DNA of 64,000 nt from Vibrionaceae bacterium (GCA_018222805.1 JAAEZQ010000001.1:248001-312000); one strand, 5' to 3'; counted from the stretch's first letter, positions 8,576-18,104 are shown. The notes: a model not told the origin generated them from the sequence alone. Program-made: numbers and translations.

Positions 8576-9976
8576 GTGACTACAAATGCAAGAGCTAAAG
8601 TGCAAGCCTTCGGGGGGCATCTGACCGCCATGGTTTTGCCAAATATCGGCGCCTTCATCGCGTGGGGCTTTATTACTGCACTATTTATCCCAACAGGCTG
8701 GACACCCAATGCCTACTTTGGCGAACTGGTAGGCCCAATGATTACCTACCTACTACCACTGCTGATTGGTTACACCGGTGGCCAAATCGTTGGTGATAAG
8801 CGAGGTGCTGTAGCAGGTGCGATTGGTACTATGGGTGTTATCGCAGGTGCAGAAATACCTATGTTTGTTGGTGCGATGATCATGGGCCCTCTGAGTGGCT
8901 GGGTGATTGTTCAAATCGACAAAAAACTTGAACACAAGATCCCTTCTGGGTTCGAGATGGTGGTCAATAACTTCTCGCTTGGTATCTTTGGCATGATCAT
9001 GTGTTTGTTCGCTTACGCCATCGTCGGTCCAGCGGTAACGGCAGCAAACCTTTTTGTTAAGTCTGGAATTGAAGCGCTTGTCGCTACAGGCTTTCTCCCT
9101 CTCTTAGCCATTATCAATGAACCTGCGAAAGTGCTGTTTTTGAACAACGCTATTGACCAAGGTATTTACTACCCACTAGGTCTACAAGCTGCGGCTGAAA
9201 CAGGTAAGTCGATCTTCTTCATGGTTGCATCAAACCCAGGTCCAGGTTTAGGTATGCTTTTGGCTTACGCCAAATTCGGCCAAGGCCTAAGCAAGCGTTC
9301 GGCACCTAGTGCAATTATCATTCATTTCTTTGGTGGTATTCACGAGCTGTACTTCCCGTACGTACTGATGAAACCAATCATGATTGTAGCGATGATCGCA
9401 GGTGCAGCGACTGGTATCGCAACCTTTAACTTACTTGACGGTGGTCTTGTTGCTGGCCCGAGTCCAGGTTCAATCTTCTCTTACCTAGCTCTGACACCAA
9501 AAGGTAGCTTTATCGCAACGATTGCCGGTGTGGCATCAGCGACTGTCGTATCCTTCCTGGTTTCTAGTGCGATTCTGAAAGTCAGTAAGAAAGAAGACTC
9601 AGAGGGCGAGTTTGAAAAATCTGTAACTGACATGAAAGACATGAAAGCAGAAGGCGCTATCAACACAGCACCTGCAAATTCAGCAGCAGCATCAAATAAA
9701 ATCAAGTTTGTCGCATTTGCCTGTGATGCAGGTATGGGATCTAGCGCAATGGGTGCTTCCACATTCAGAAAGAAACTGACGGATGCTGGATATGATGTTG
9801 AAGTGAAAAACTTCGCCATAGAAAAAGTGCCATCACACGCAGACATTGTTGTGACTCACGAAAGTCTAGAGAGCCGAGCTATCAGCGCAACAGGATTACC
9901 GGTCATTACCATTAAGAACTTCCTACATGACCCAGCGCTAGACAACCTTATCAATAAGATTAGTCAACAAGCTTAA
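8576..9976 (+). CDS. cmtA: Mannitol-type PTS enzyme IICB (CmtA-like)
   Basis: A 466-residue polytopic membrane permease. The first 340 or so residues form the IIC transport domain (PNIGAFIAWGFITALFIP, LLPLLIGYTGGQIVG, the substrate-site NEPAKVLFLNNAIDQG and GGIHELYFPYV). After a charged linker (about 341-375) comes the IIB domain with the phosphorylated Cys383 in CDAGMGSS. The GTG start at 8576 has AGAGGGA upstream. It closely resembles E. coli CmtA. A fused IIA domain is absent; cmtB supplies it. It should import and phosphorylate a hexitol-like polyol. Confidence 0.92.
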   Translation: MTTNARAKVQAFGGHLTAMVLPNIGAFIAWGFITALFIPTGWTPNAYFGELVGPMITYLLPLLIGYTGGQIVGDKRGAVAGAIGTMGVIAGAEIPMFVGAMIMGPLSGWVIVQIDKKLEHKIPSGFEMVVNNFSLGIFGMIMCLFAYAIVGPAVTAANLFVKSGIEALVATGFLPLLAIINEPAKVLFLNNAIDQGIYYPLGLQAAAETGKSIFFMVASNPGPGLGMLLAYAKFGQGLSKRSAPSAIIIHFFGGIHELYFPYVLMKPIMIVAMIAGAATGIATFNLLDGGLVAGPSPGSIFSYLALTPKGSFIATIAGVASATVVSFLVSSAILKVSKKEDSEGEFEKSVTDMKDMKAEGAINTAPANSAAASNKIKFVAFACDAGMGSSAMGASTFRKKLTDAGYDVEVKNFAIEKVPSHADIVVTHESLESRAISATGLPVITIKNFLHDPALDNLINKISQQA

Positions 9977-10024
9977 ACATTGAAATCAGGAGCCATTCGT
10001 GGCTCCATATTTGGAGAGATTTTT

Positions 10025-11296
10025 ATGGTTCAGACAACTGCAGCCGTTATTTGTGGTGAAAAAGACGTTCGATTAAGAACCTTTGACCTACCGACAATTT
10101 CCGATGATGAGTTACTGGTAAAAAACATTTCGAACAGTATCTGTCTATCCACTTACAAAGCCGCGCTACTGGGAAGCAAACACAAACGCGTACCAGAAAA
10201 TATTCACGAAGTGCCTGTAATGACTGGCCACGAGTATGCTGGTGTCATCGTCGAAGTTGGTGCAAACCTTAAAGGGCAGTTCGAGCCAGGCCAGCCCTTC
10301 GTTTTACAACCAGCGATGGGGCTCCCATCTGGCTATTCAGCAGGCTACAGCTACGAAACGTTTGGTGGTAACGCGACTTACTCTATTATTCCAAAAATCG
10401 CGATCGATCTTGGCTGCGTATTACCATACAACGGCTCTTACTTCGCTAACGCATCTCTGGCCGAACCAATGTCATGCATTATTGGAGCTTACCACGCGAG
10501 TTACCACACCACTCCTTACGTCTATGAACACCAAATGGGCATCAAAGAAGGTGGCGCTCTGGCCCTGCTTGCTTGTGCTGGTCCTATGGGCATTGGTGCC
10601 ATCGACTATGCGATAAACGGCCCTGTAAAGCCGCACCGAGTTGTTGTAACTGATATTGACGAAGACCGCCTAGCTCGCGCAGAAAGCCTGATTCCGGTTT
10701 CCAAAGCTAAAGAGAACGGTATTGAGCTAATCTACGTTAATACTGCGAAGGTTGAAGACCCAGTTCAGCACTTAAAATCACTGAATGGCGGCCAAGGCTA
10801 TGATGATGTGATGGTTTATGCAGCCGTTAGCCAAGTTCTAGAGCAAGCGGATGACCTACTTGGCAATGACGGTTGCTTAAACTTTTTCGCAGGGCCAACT
10901 GATAAACAGTTCAAAGTGCCGTTTAACTTTTACAATGTCCACTATGAATCAACGCATATTGTTGGCACGTCAGGTGGTTCTACTGGTGACATGGTTGAAT
11001 CTATTGAGCTTTCTGAAACCAATAAAATCAATCCATCATTCATGATCACTCATGTAGGCGGTCTGCAAGCTGCACCTCATACGATTCTAAACCAATTGGA
11101 CATCCCGGGTGGCAAAAAGCTGATTTATCCACATATCGACTTACCGTTGACGGCGATCGATAACTTCTTATCCCTGGCAAACGAAGACCCATTCTTTGTT
11201 GAATTAGATGCCATATTGGAAGCGAATAATTACGTGTGGAACGAACACGCAGAAAAAGCGTTACTCGAGTTTTACGATGTCAACCTTTCTATTTAG
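10025..11296 (+). CDS. yggP: Zinc-binding alcohol dehydrogenase, YggP / sorbose-1-phosphate reductase (SorE) type
   Basis: A 423-residue medium-chain dehydrogenase. Features are the N-terminal catalytic domain with CLS at about residue 42 and GHE at about 65 (zinc and catalytic site), and a Rossmann domain with GPMG (about 190-195) and an acidic VVTDID at the end of the second strand, which suggests NAD rather than NADP. It resembles SorE and E. coli YggP, which act on phosphorylated polyols or ketoses. ATG 10025 has GGAGAG upstream and is chosen over the TTG at 9980. It probably oxidises the polyol phosphate made by cmtAB. Confidence 0.83.
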   Translation: MVQTTAAVICGEKDVRLRTFDLPTISDDELLVKNISNSICLSTYKAALLGSKHKRVPENIHEVPVMTGHEYAGVIVEVGANLKGQFEPGQPFVLQPAMGLPSGYSAGYSYETFGGNATYSIIPKIAIDLGCVLPYNGSYFANASLAEPMSCIIGAYHASYHTTPYVYEHQMGIKEGGALALLACAGPMGIGAIDYAINGPVKPHRVVVTDIDEDRLARAESLIPVSKAKENGIELIYVNTAKVEDPVQHLKSLNGGQGYDDVMVYAAVSQVLEQADDLLGNDGCLNFFAGPTDKQFKVPFNFYNVHYESTHIVGTSGGSTGDMVESIELSETNKINPSFMITHVGGLQAAPHTILNQLDIPGGKKLIYPHIDLPLTAIDNFLSLANEDPFFVELDAILEANNYVWNEHAEKALLEFYDVNLSI

Positions 11297-11873
11297 GCAA
11301 AATGGCCAGTGTGGTAGCCTTGAGCTGCCACACTCAAAAAAGGTAAATCGACATTTGGTCCAAAAAAAAGAACTAGTTGACGCACTTGATCAATGCGAGA
11401 CAGCCACTTGCTTTCTCCAAGTCGCGAACAAACTGATAAACATAAAGCTCAAAGAATTGTTGCCCAAAGTATTCGTCCAGGATGCCTTCGTTATGCAGTA
11501 TGCCGTAGAGCCTTTGATTCAAGAAGATGGACCACTTGTCTCGACAGACGTGGTATCAAAATTAATCTTCGCGATGGGGAAAATTTCCGTAGAAACCTAC
11601 GCAGATATTGGTCTATATGACCAAATGCTCGACTACGCACTGCAGCAATCGGCCAAGCTGGGTTTTGACGATGATATGGTTTATGAGTTCATCACCAATC
11701 AGTCAACCATTTCTAAAGATCAAGATAGCTTCTACCTGGATTCAATTAATCAACTTAAGTTTTCGTCTTTCGAATCGTTTTCACAGATGCGTTATGAATC
11801 GTTGATAAAAACAGTGTTAAAGCTGTCCTGTGAGATGCTTGTCGAAAAGATTGAAAAAGAAATTTTAGAATAA
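11277..11873 (+). CDS. yggD: MtlR/YggD-family regulator
   Basis: A 198-residue protein whose middle (VFVQDAFVMQYAVEPLIQEDGPL, shortened here to its key words) matches the MtlR mannitol-repressor family and E. coli YggD. MtlR proteins lack a DNA-binding domain and act on the PTS operon indirectly. The ATG at 11277 lies inside the end of the previous gene (20-base overlap), which suggests translational coupling. The C-terminal third is helical and less conserved. The position equals yggD in the E. coli cmt cluster. Confidence 0.75.
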   Translation: MSTFLFRQNGQCGSLELPHSKKVNRHLVQKKELVDALDQCETATCFLQVANKLINIKLKELLPKVFVQDAFVMQYAVEPLIQEDGPLVSTDVVSKLIFAMGKISVETYADIGLYDQMLDYALQQSAKLGFDDDMVYEFITNQSTISKDQDSFYLDSINQLKFSSFESFSQMRYESLIKTVLKLSCEMLVEKIEKEILE

Positions 11874-11883
11874 GGCTTCTGCA

Positions 11884-12618
11884 ATGAAAGTAACCTTGAA
11901 TGTGAGTGGCTTTGAAAACGAAGCAACGTTTCCCAATAAGAATGTCGCACAAATTCACAAACCGTTAGTTGAGAAATTCACCCGTTTATTCCATGAAAAA
12001 CAAGAACGTACCATTATCTTCCTATGTGCTCCCCCTGGTAGCGGCAAATCTACCTTAGCAGCTTTCTGGGAACATTTATCGCAACAAAGCCCTGACCTAG
12101 AACCCTTACAGGTTTTGCCCTTTGATGGGTTTCATTACCCGAATGAAATTCTAGATAACAACTTTATCGAACGTGATGGCAAGCAAATTAGCCTACGCAG
12201 TATTAAAGGTTCTTTCGAGACCTTTAATTTGAGCGAGTTAATTAGAAAGCTCAAACAACTGAAAACTCAGAACCCAAACTGGCCCTATTACGACCGTAAC
12301 TTACATGATCCCGTCGACGATGTTATTGCTGTAACTAAAAACATTGTGGTTGTTGAAGGCAACTGGTTACTGCTCAATGAGCCGGTGTGGAGCGGCCTGC
12401 ATGAATTGGCCGATTTTACCATCTTCATCGACACTGACCCGACGTTTTTGGAAGACAGGCTCGTCCAACGCAAAGTTCGAGGCGGTGTAACTGAGGAAGA
12501 TGCGAAGGCATTCTATCAAAGCTCAGATTCCGTCAATGTCGAACAGGTATTAAAAAGCTCAGTCCCAGCAGATTTGACTCTCTATATGAATCGAGATGGT
12601 TCTTTTGAAATTAATTAG
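11884..12618 (+). CDS. yggC: P-loop kinase, YggC / FrcK type
   Basis: A 244-residue cytoplasmic kinase of the uridine kinase/fructose-transport-kinase type. Walker A is GSGKST at residues 52-57; LPFDGFHY follows as the substrate loop, and VVEGNWLLL as the Walker B-like strand. It closely resembles E. coli YggC. The substrate is unknown; a sugar or polyol is likely from context. It starts 10 bases after the yggD-like gene. No truncation is seen. Confidence 0.82.
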   Translation: MKVTLNVSGFENEATFPNKNVAQIHKPLVEKFTRLFHEKQERTIIFLCAPPGSGKSTLAAFWEHLSQQSPDLEPLQVLPFDGFHYPNEILDNNFIERDGKQISLRSIKGSFETFNLSELIRKLKQLKTQNPNWPYYDRNLHDPVDDVIAVTKNIVVVEGNWLLLNEPVWSGLHELADFTIFIDTDPTFLEDRLVQRKVRGGVTEEDAKAFYQSSDSVNVEQVLKSSVPADLTLYMNRDGSFEIN

Positions 12619-12635
12619 CTCCTAGGGAGGCCATG

Positions 12636-13382
12636 ATGGAAATAGTCGTCGATAGCCACACGCATACCATAGCAAGCGGACATGCCTACAGCACCATTAT
12701 TGAAAATGCGCGCGAGTCTCAGAACAAGGGGCTAAAACTTCTTTGTACCACGGATCATGCTCCTGAAATGCCCGGAGCCCCCCACTACTGGCACTTCAAC
12801 AATCAAAGAATTTTGCCCCGCTTTCTTCACGATGTTGGCATTCTTAGAGGTGTTGAGGCAAACACCTTGAACAAAGAAGGTGACCTCGATCTGCCTCCTT
12901 CGTCTTACCAACACTTAGATTGGGTTATTGCCAGCTTTCATGAGCCGGTTTTCAAACCCTCAACACCTGAAGTTCATACTCAAGCTCTCAAGAATGTCAT
13001 TAAAAATGGCAAGGTAGACGCGCTCGGGCACTTGGGTAACCCCAATTACCCATTTGATATAGAGTCGGTTTTAGAGTGTGCAAAAAAACACAGTGTTGCG
13101 ATTGAAATCAATAACACCTCGCTGACTGGTAAGAGCCGTAAAGGCAGTGATAAGCGATGCTCTGATATTGTCGCCATTGGTAAGGAGATCGGAGTTTACT
13201 TTACTACAGGCTCAGACGCGCACTTCTGTGAAGAAATCGCCCACTTAGATCTCGTAAAAGCGCTTCTTGCTAAGCATGGTGTGGCTGAAGAGCAAGTGAT
13301 CACAAGTTCAACGTCACGCTTTTTGAACTTCTTGCTCTTACGTGGAAAGCCGAAAATTGACGAATTTCATGAACTTTACTAG
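12636..13382 (+). CDS. PHP-domain phosphatase, YcdX type
   Basis: A 248-residue PHP protein very similar to E. coli YcdX, a trinuclear-zinc phosphatase. Metal ligands can be read in order: DSHTHT at the start, TTDHAPE, GVEAN, SFHEP, GHLGNP, and the closing GSDAH. AGGGAGG lies 5 bases before ATG 12636 and only 2 before ATG 12633, so the second is chosen. It is the last gene of the cmt run, 17 bases after the kinase. E. coli has a class II fructose bisphosphatase (yggF) in its cluster; this gene may fill a comparable phosphatase role here. Confidence 0.85.
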   Translation: MEIVVDSHTHTIASGHAYSTIIENARESQNKGLKLLCTTDHAPEMPGAPHYWHFNNQRILPRFLHDVGILRGVEANTLNKEGDLDLPPSSYQHLDWVIASFHEPVFKPSTPEVHTQALKNVIKNGKVDALGHLGNPNYPFDIESVLECAKKHSVAIEINNTSLTGKSRKGSDKRCSDIVAIGKEIGVYFTTGSDAHFCEEIAHLDLVKALLAKHGVAEEQVITSSTSRFLNFLLLRGKPKIDEFHELY

Positions 13383-13393
13383 AGAGAATAAAG

Positions 13394-13626
13394 ATGACGA
13401 CTATCATGAACGGTATCGCGATACACGGAGGTTTTGTTCCTTCGTAACCGCACGTATCGCTATCGAAGCGGGCATCGCAGACTTCTGGTCCAAGTACGTA
13501 GGCTTTGGCGGCAAGATCATCGGTATGACTACCTTCGGTGAATCTGCGCCAGCGGGCGAACTGTTCAAGATGTTCGGCTTCACTACTGAAAACGTAGTGA
13601 ACACAGCGAAAGAACGACTAGCTTAG
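13394..13626 (+). pseudogene. tkt: Transketolase remnant with an internal deletion
   Basis: Bases 13394-13442 match tkt 6861-6909 (MT-IMNGIA-HGGFVP) and bases 13443-13626 match tkt 7433-7616, the true 3' end down to the stop. The 523 bases between are missing, which shifts frame and creates a TAA at 13445. Scattered silent and missense differences show it is not a recent exact copy. No start or upstream part of tkt is present. It lies 11 bases after the PHP gene, followed by a terminator. Confidence 0.9.
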
Positions 13627-13663
13627 TCATCGATTAGTTTTCAAGTAATTGCTTTAAAAACAG

Positions 13664-13691
13664 AGCCCCACTAATGCAGTGGGGCTTTTTA
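13664..13691 (+). terminator. Terminator after the cmt operon and tkt remnant
   Basis: AGCCCCACT, loop AATGC, AGTGGGGCT and TTTTT: a strong terminator, 38 bases after the remnant's stop. Confidence 0.92.
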
Positions 13692-13728
13692 TCATCTAAA
13701 TTGCGTATTGTATAAATAACGGAATTTT

Positions 13729-15297
13729 TTACGAAGATTTATCTTCAAATCGAAGTGCTAGTTGATAGAAATCTTTGACCTGCTCTTTTAGCTGAAGGCT
13801 GTTTTGTTCGACAGAATGAGTCGCGGCTAAATTCTGTTCTGCAGTGGATGCGATTGACTGAATATGCAAATTCACATCACTCGCCAGTTTTAGCTGATTA
13901 TCCGCTGTCCGTGCCACATCGACCATTAAACCACTCATGGTTTGCATCATCTGTTCAACTTCCGAAAGGCGTACTGTACTCTGTTCTGCCACTTCAGAAC
14001 ACGCATCTGTCTGCTCTTTATTCGTCAGAATGTCTTGCTGCCAACTCTGTATGGTCGACAACATGGTAGAAATGGACGCCTGGATTTGCTCTGTCGCATT
14101 GGAGGTACGACCGGAAAGCGCTCTCACTTCATCCGCGACCACAGCAAAGCCACGACCCTGCTCACCAGCCCTTGCAGCTTCGATAGCTGCATTCAACGCC
14201 AGCAAATTCGTTTGATCAGCGATTCCACCAATTTCTTCCATCAATTGACTCACTTTCTGTGCCTGACCACTCAATTTATACGTCGTTTCAGTAGCTTGCT
14301 CAGCCTGTAGACTCAACTGAGTCAAATTACTGTGGGTCTGAACGATGGTTTCTTTTGCCATCAAACATGATTTAAGCGTGTCATCAATAAGTAGATGTGC
14401 ATCATTTGTTGTGGAAGAAGCCGAGTTTGCAGAGCTCTCAACCTCTTGCATGGCATCACGGACTCGATGGATATCTATGTTTTGTTGATTTAGCGCATCA
14501 TGTACTTCTGCCGTTGTCTGACTGAGATCTTCTGCGCATTCTTGTAACGGTAATGCTGAGTCTGTCATACGCCCTAGTACAGTTCGTATTCGAGCTGACA
14601 GCATTTTGATATGGAAGTCCGCAATAGAGAACGCGCTATCACCCGAGTAAATGAGCCTGCTTACACTGTCATATTGCTTATGTAATTTTTTTAGTTGTTG
14701 GGGAGTATCAATCAGCTCTTGGCGAAATAACAGGGCTAACACACCAGCAGGTAAAGCACTCGCTAACCACGCTAAAGGACCTTCAGCAGACAATGCATAA
14801 GCGGCGGCTGGCGCCGTTAAAGCACCAAGCAAAATTGCATAACGTAGTGTTTCGTTAATTTTTAAAGACCAAGTGCGACCAGACTTTTCCGCCGCTTTCA
14901 TACTTTTATAAGCTTTCGCTGCAATATCAACCCATTCACGTTTCGGCTTAACACGTACGGACTGGTAACCTACGACCTGATTCTGCTCATATATTGGTGT
15001 TACATAAGCATCAACCCAATAATATCCACCGGATTTGGTGCTGTTTTTTACCATGCCACGCCACGCCTTGCCTTGCTTAAGACGAGCCCACATGTCACCA
15101 AATGCCCCTTTCGGCATATCATTATGACGAACAATGTTATGATTTTGGCCGACCAACTCTTTGTTTGTATATTCTGCCACTCGACAAAATGCCTCGTTGC
15201 AGTAAGTGATAACACCTTTCAGATTCGTAGTTGAGACTAGTTCCTCAAACTCTCCGACGAGAGTCTCTTGACCTTTGTGATTTGAATTGACTGACAT
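13729..15297 (-). CDS. Aer-like methyl-accepting chemotaxis protein with a PAS domain
   Basis: A 522-residue chemoreceptor. An N-terminal PAS domain (about 10-125) has [17 protein letters not shown] and the NIVRHNDMP motif typical of FAD-binding Aer proteins. A hydrophobic pair follows (about 155-200; [37 protein letters not shown]), with no periplasmic domain, then an MCP signalling domain with the tip [21 protein letters not shown]. This fits a redox or oxygen sensor. ATG 15297 has GAGAAG 8 bases upstream and is chosen over the TTG six bases earlier. Single gene. Confidence 0.9.
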   Translation of the reverse strand: MSVNSNHKGQETLVGEFEELVSTTNLKGVITYCNEAFCRVAEYTNKELVGQNHNIVRHNDMPKGAFGDMWARLKQGKAWRGMVKNSTKSGGYYWVDAYVTPIYEQNQVVGYQSVRVKPKREWVDIAAKAYKSMKAAEKSGRTWSLKINETLRYAILLGALTAPAAAYALSAEGPLAWLASALPAGVLALLFRQELIDTPQQLKKLHKQYDSVSRLIYSGDSAFSIADFHIKMLSARIRTVLGRMTDSALPLQECAEDLSQTTAEVHDALNQQNIDIHRVRDAMQEVESSANSASSTTNDAHLLIDDTLKSCLMAKETIVQTHSNLTQLSLQAEQATETTYKLSGQAQKVSQLMEEIGGIADQTNLLALNAAIEAARAGEQGRGFAVVADEVRALSGRTSNATEQIQASISTMLSTIQSWQQDILTNKEQTDACSEVAEQSTVRLSEVEQMMQTMSGLMVDVARTADNQLKLASDVNLHIQSIASTAEQNLAATHSVEQNSLQLKEQVKDFYQLALRFEDKSS

Positions 15298-15609
15298 AGA
15301 CAATGCTTCTCATATTTATAGTTATCGCTCAGTAATAATTTGTTGAGCTATTACGAAGTAATTGATTCTCGACCCTCTCAGGGTGACCCTTTAACGGCAA
15401 GTCCGCACTTTTCTTAAGAGTAAATACAGGGGAATTTACACAATTGCTTACAATAAAAGGGTATGCAAGCCTTTAGCGGAACGCAGACGCTAAGTAGTTA
15501 TTACGGGTAATAGTCTAACCACATGCTTGCTCAGGTTAGTAGTATGTCAGCGAGAAATAAAAAAGAGCCAGAGGCATCGGCCTCTGGCTCCATATATAAT
15601 TAAGACGTG
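15298..15609. other. Gap between the aroG end and the Aer-like MCP start
   Basis: A 312-bp gap upstream of the MCP gene. It contains a short hairpin (ACCCTCTCAGGGT at about 15372) and CTAACC/GGTTAG arms at 15515-15520 and 15534-15539. I compared it by eye with cyclic-di-GMP riboswitch consensus and saw no match. No coding signal was found; the aroG terminator occupies its left end. Confidence 0.4.
15559..15590 (-). terminator. Terminator of aroG
   Basis: GAGCCAGAGGC and GCCTCTGGCTC form an 11-bp stem with a 4-base loop; on the minus strand it runs into TTTTTT, 20 bases after the aroG stop. Confidence 0.93.
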
Positions 15610-16662
15610 TTATTTATTGCGACGTGCTTTCACTGCATCTGCAAGTTGACGTAACACAACTTCAGTATCTTCCCAGCCGATACATGCATCTGTGATTGAC
15701 TGACCATAAGTTGCAGCCTTGCCATCAACAAGATCTTGGCGGCCTTCAACCAGATGAGACTCGATCATCACACCAAAAATAGCATCTTCTCCACCAGCAA
15801 TCTGCTCTGAGACGTCGTCTGACACTAGCATTTGGCGTTTGAACTGCTTCGAGCTGTTAGCATGACTGAAATCAACCATGACTTTCTTTGGTAAACCTGC
15901 TGCTTCTAGCTCATCTTTAATTTGCGTGACATGAGCCGCACTGTAATTTGGCTCCTTACCGCCACGCAGAATAATGTGACAATCTGGGTTGCCTGCGGTT
16001 TCAACAATCGCGGAGTGACCGTATTTCGTTACAGATAAGAAGTGGTGAGACGCACTTGCCGAACGAATAGCGTCAGTTGCAATCTTGATATTTCCATCTG
16101 TGCCGTTTTTAAAACCTACCGGGCAAGATAAACCCGATGCTAATTCACGGTGTACCTGTGACTCTGTCGTGCGCGCACCTATTGCGCCCCAACTAATAAG
16201 ATCAGCAACGTATTGAGGAGTGATCATATCTAGGAACTCACTGGCTGTTGGTAATCCCATATCAGTGAGGTCGAGCAGCAGTTTACGTCCAATACGCAAA
16301 CCATCGTTCAGTTTGTACGTGTCATTTAAGTACGGGTCGTTAATAAGCCCCTTCCAACCTACGGTAGTACGTGGCTTTTCAAAGTAGACTCGCATCACGA
16401 CTTCTAACTGGTCACCAAGCTCGTCACGCAGTACTTTTAGCTTTCTACCATATTCAACAGCAGCTTCCGGATCATGGATCGAACACGGACCCACGATAAC
16501 AAGCAGCCTGTCGTCTTTTCCTTCCAAGATGTTATGAATAGCATTACGACAATCAAAAGTAGTTGAAGCAGCGGTTTCAGTGGTTGGAAATTTCTCTAAA
16601 ACTGCGACAGGTGGCAGCAGTTCTTTTACTCTATTTATTCTTACATCATCAGTTTGAAACAT
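15610..16662 (-). CDS. aroG: 3-deoxy-7-phosphoheptulonate synthase (DAHP synthase, AroG type)
   Basis: A 350-residue enzyme that condenses phosphoenolpyruvate and erythrose-4-phosphate, the first step of aromatic amino acid synthesis. Signatures are GPCSIHD (about 59-65), EKPRTTVGWKGL, SWGAIGARTTESQ, GFKNGTDG, and the metal-site C-terminal part with DFSHANSSK. Overall it is closest to E. coli AroG (350 aa). The start is ATG 16662, matching the family N-terminus (DD-RI). A longer frame to 16707 is not needed. A 31-codon leader ORF ends 5 bases upstream. Erythrose-4-phosphate comes from the tal/tkt pathway. Confidence 0.95.
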   Translation of the reverse strand: MFQTDDVRINRVKELLPPVAVLEKFPTTETAASTTFDCRNAIHNILEGKDDRLLVIVGPCSIHDPEAAVEYGRKLKVLRDELGDQLEVVMRVYFEKPRTTVGWKGLINDPYLNDTYKLNDGLRIGRKLLLDLTDMGLPTASEFLDMITPQYVADLISWGAIGARTTESQVHRELASGLSCPVGFKNGTDGNIKIATDAIRSASASHHFLSVTKYGHSAIVETAGNPDCHIILRGGKEPNYSAAHVTQIKDELEAAGLPKKVMVDFSHANSSKQFKRQMLVSDDVSEQIAGGEDAIFGVMIESHLVEGRQDLVDGKAATYGQSITDACIGWEDTEVVLRQLADAVKARRNK

Positions 16663-16667
16663 TACTT

Positions 16668-16763
16668 CTACATCCAGGTTGTTGTTACTGACCCACCTTC
16701 TTGCCAACTAGAAGCATTGCAATATTGTTCATAAAGCAAGCAGCAACAAGGGCTATGGTTCAT
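16668..16763 (-). CDS. Candidate leader peptide ORF of aroG with a Cys-Cys-Cys run
   Basis: A 31-codon ORF directly upstream of aroG: MNHSPCCCLLYEQYC followed by 16 more residues, with Tyr at two positions, Trp at two and a terminal Trp-Met before TAG. It has an AAAGAGAAA ribosome site just before its ATG, and its stop is 5 bases from the aroG ATG, so translational coupling is likely. Its job is unknown. Aromatic codons suggest attenuation by Tyr/Trp supply, and three Cys codons suggest sensing of Cys-tRNA or metal, but I see no clear terminator-antiterminator pair. Confidence 0.5.
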   Translation of the reverse strand: MNHSPCCCLLYEQYCNASSWQEGGSVTTTWM

Positions 16764-17120
16764 TTTCTCTTTCGATGTAAGTAACTTATCGGCTTAGCCG
16801 TAGACTTTCAATCACTTTTTGCAAATAAATGCAAACAAATATCCAGTAATAATCAATGAACAGTGCGTAAAATATTATTTACGATAAAAGTTCAAAATTA
16901 TCAGATATTTTCTCATACACCTTAAATTCTTTACTACAATGTAAGAAATATCAGAAGTTTGTGGGGTATTGAATACAGAAAAGTTTATCTAGTTCTAATA
17001 TTTTGTTGCTTGATATGAAATGAATTAACTATTAAACTAATTTCTTATAATCACTAGTTTTTTCTTAAATCTTGATAACTCGACGTATAAATTAATATGC
17101 AATCAATACAAGGAAACATT
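16764..17120. promoter_or_regulatory. Divergent promoter region between aroG leader and ompA
   Basis: This 357-bp AT-rich gap must hold both promoters. A short perfect hairpin CGGCTTAGCCG lies at 16790-16800, just upstream of the aroG leader ORF. I looked for TyrR boxes (TGTAAA-N6-TTTACA) and found none clear. Nothing else is recognisable. Confidence 0.4.
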
Positions 17121-18104
17121 ATGAATAAAGTAGCAATTGCAGTAGCAGCGGTGGTAGCTGGTGGTAGCGCTCTTTTAAACACTGCTCAAGCTGAAATGTA
17201 TATCGGGGGCAAAGTGGGCATGAGTACACTCGATGATGCTTGCTATCTAAACAGCCCTTGTGATGATGATGCATTCGCGGCCGGAATGCACGTTGGCTAT
17301 GGCTTTAATGAATATTTTGATCTTGAATACGGTGTGGACTTCTTAGGTAACTACGAAGCTAACTTCAAGACAGCTGCAGGCGCCGATACTATTGATGGCG
17401 ACCTATGGGCGATGACTCTTGCACCTAAACTGAACCTACCTCTCTCCGACTCTTTCAACTTGTTTGCTAAGATCGGTGGTGCTTACATGATGTCTGGTGA
17501 CGAAAAAGATTTCGTTCCAACAGGCTCTCTAGGTGCTGAGTACGCTCTAAACCGAAACCTAAGCCTACGCGCTGAGTATCAACGTTACCAAGATATGTCT
17601 GATGACGTATGGAACGATATGGATGCGAACTTCTTCTCTGTTGGTGTTAACTACACATTCGCAGCTGCTCCTGTAGTAGCGGCCGTTGTTGAGCCAGAGC
17701 CAGAGCCAGAACCAGTAGCGGTAATGAAGACTCACAAAGAACAGTACGGTTCAGGTACGTTTGAGTTTGATAGTTCAAAACTTACACCTACTGCGACTGA
17801 GCGTCTCGACAATTTCGTTGACCACTTGAACGAGTACCCTCAAGCTAACGTAGAGATTACAGGTTTCACAGATAGCTCAGGTCCAGCAGCGTACAACCAA
17901 AAACTGTCTGAGCGTCGTGCTCAAGCGGTAGCTGATTACCTAACAGCAGCTGGTATTGATGCAAGTCGTCTGACTGTAACTGGCATGGGTGAAGAAAACC
18001 CTGTTGCTGACAACAGCACTAAAGAAGGTCGCGCGCAAAACCGTCGTGTTGAAGTTGTGGTTCCTGAATTCGAGTACGAAGTAATCGAAATGGTTCAACC
18101 ATAA
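17121..18104 (+). CDS. ompA: OmpA-family outer membrane porin
   Basis: A 327-residue protein. Residues 1-24 are a signal peptide ending NTAQA-EM. An eight-strand beta-barrel domain (about 25-185) follows, with two Cys near residue 50, a hinge rich in Glu-Pro (EPEPEPEP, about 195), and an OmpA-type peptidoglycan-binding domain (about 220-320; TGFTDSSGPAAYNQKLSERRA, shortened, and GRAQNRRVEV). It anchors the outer membrane to the wall. ATG 17121 has AAGGAA upstream; an earlier frame start at 17097 would spoil the signal peptide. Monocistronic, with a terminator after it. Confidence 0.93.
   Translation: MNKVAIAVAAVVAGGSALLNTAQAEMYIGGKVGMSTLDDACYLNSPCDDDAFAAGMHVGYGFNEYFDLEYGVDFLGNYEANFKTAAGADTIDGDLWAMTLAPKLNLPLSDSFNLFAKIGGAYMMSGDEKDFVPTGSLGAEYALNRNLSLRAEYQRYQDMSDDVWNDMDANFFSVGVNYTFAAAPVVAAVVEPEPEPEPVAVMKTHKEQYGSGTFEFDSSKLTPTATERLDNFVDHLNEYPQANVEITGFTDSSGPAAYNQKLSERRAQAVADYLTAAGIDASRLTVTGMGEENPVADNSTKEGRAQNRRVEVVVPEFEYEVIEMVQP

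Noticed and set aside
9481..9846. 121-codon frame antisense to cmtA
   Set aside because: Antisense shadow of the IICB gene, no start signal.
13342..13626. 94-codon ORF running from the PHP gene end into the tkt remnant
   Set aside because: It is a chance fusion of frames: its first part is out of frame with the PHP gene and its second part is the transketolase remnant.
15298..15609. Cyclic-di-GMP riboswitch upstream of the Aer-like MCP
   Set aside because: The hairpins present do not match the GEMM consensus core when read by eye.
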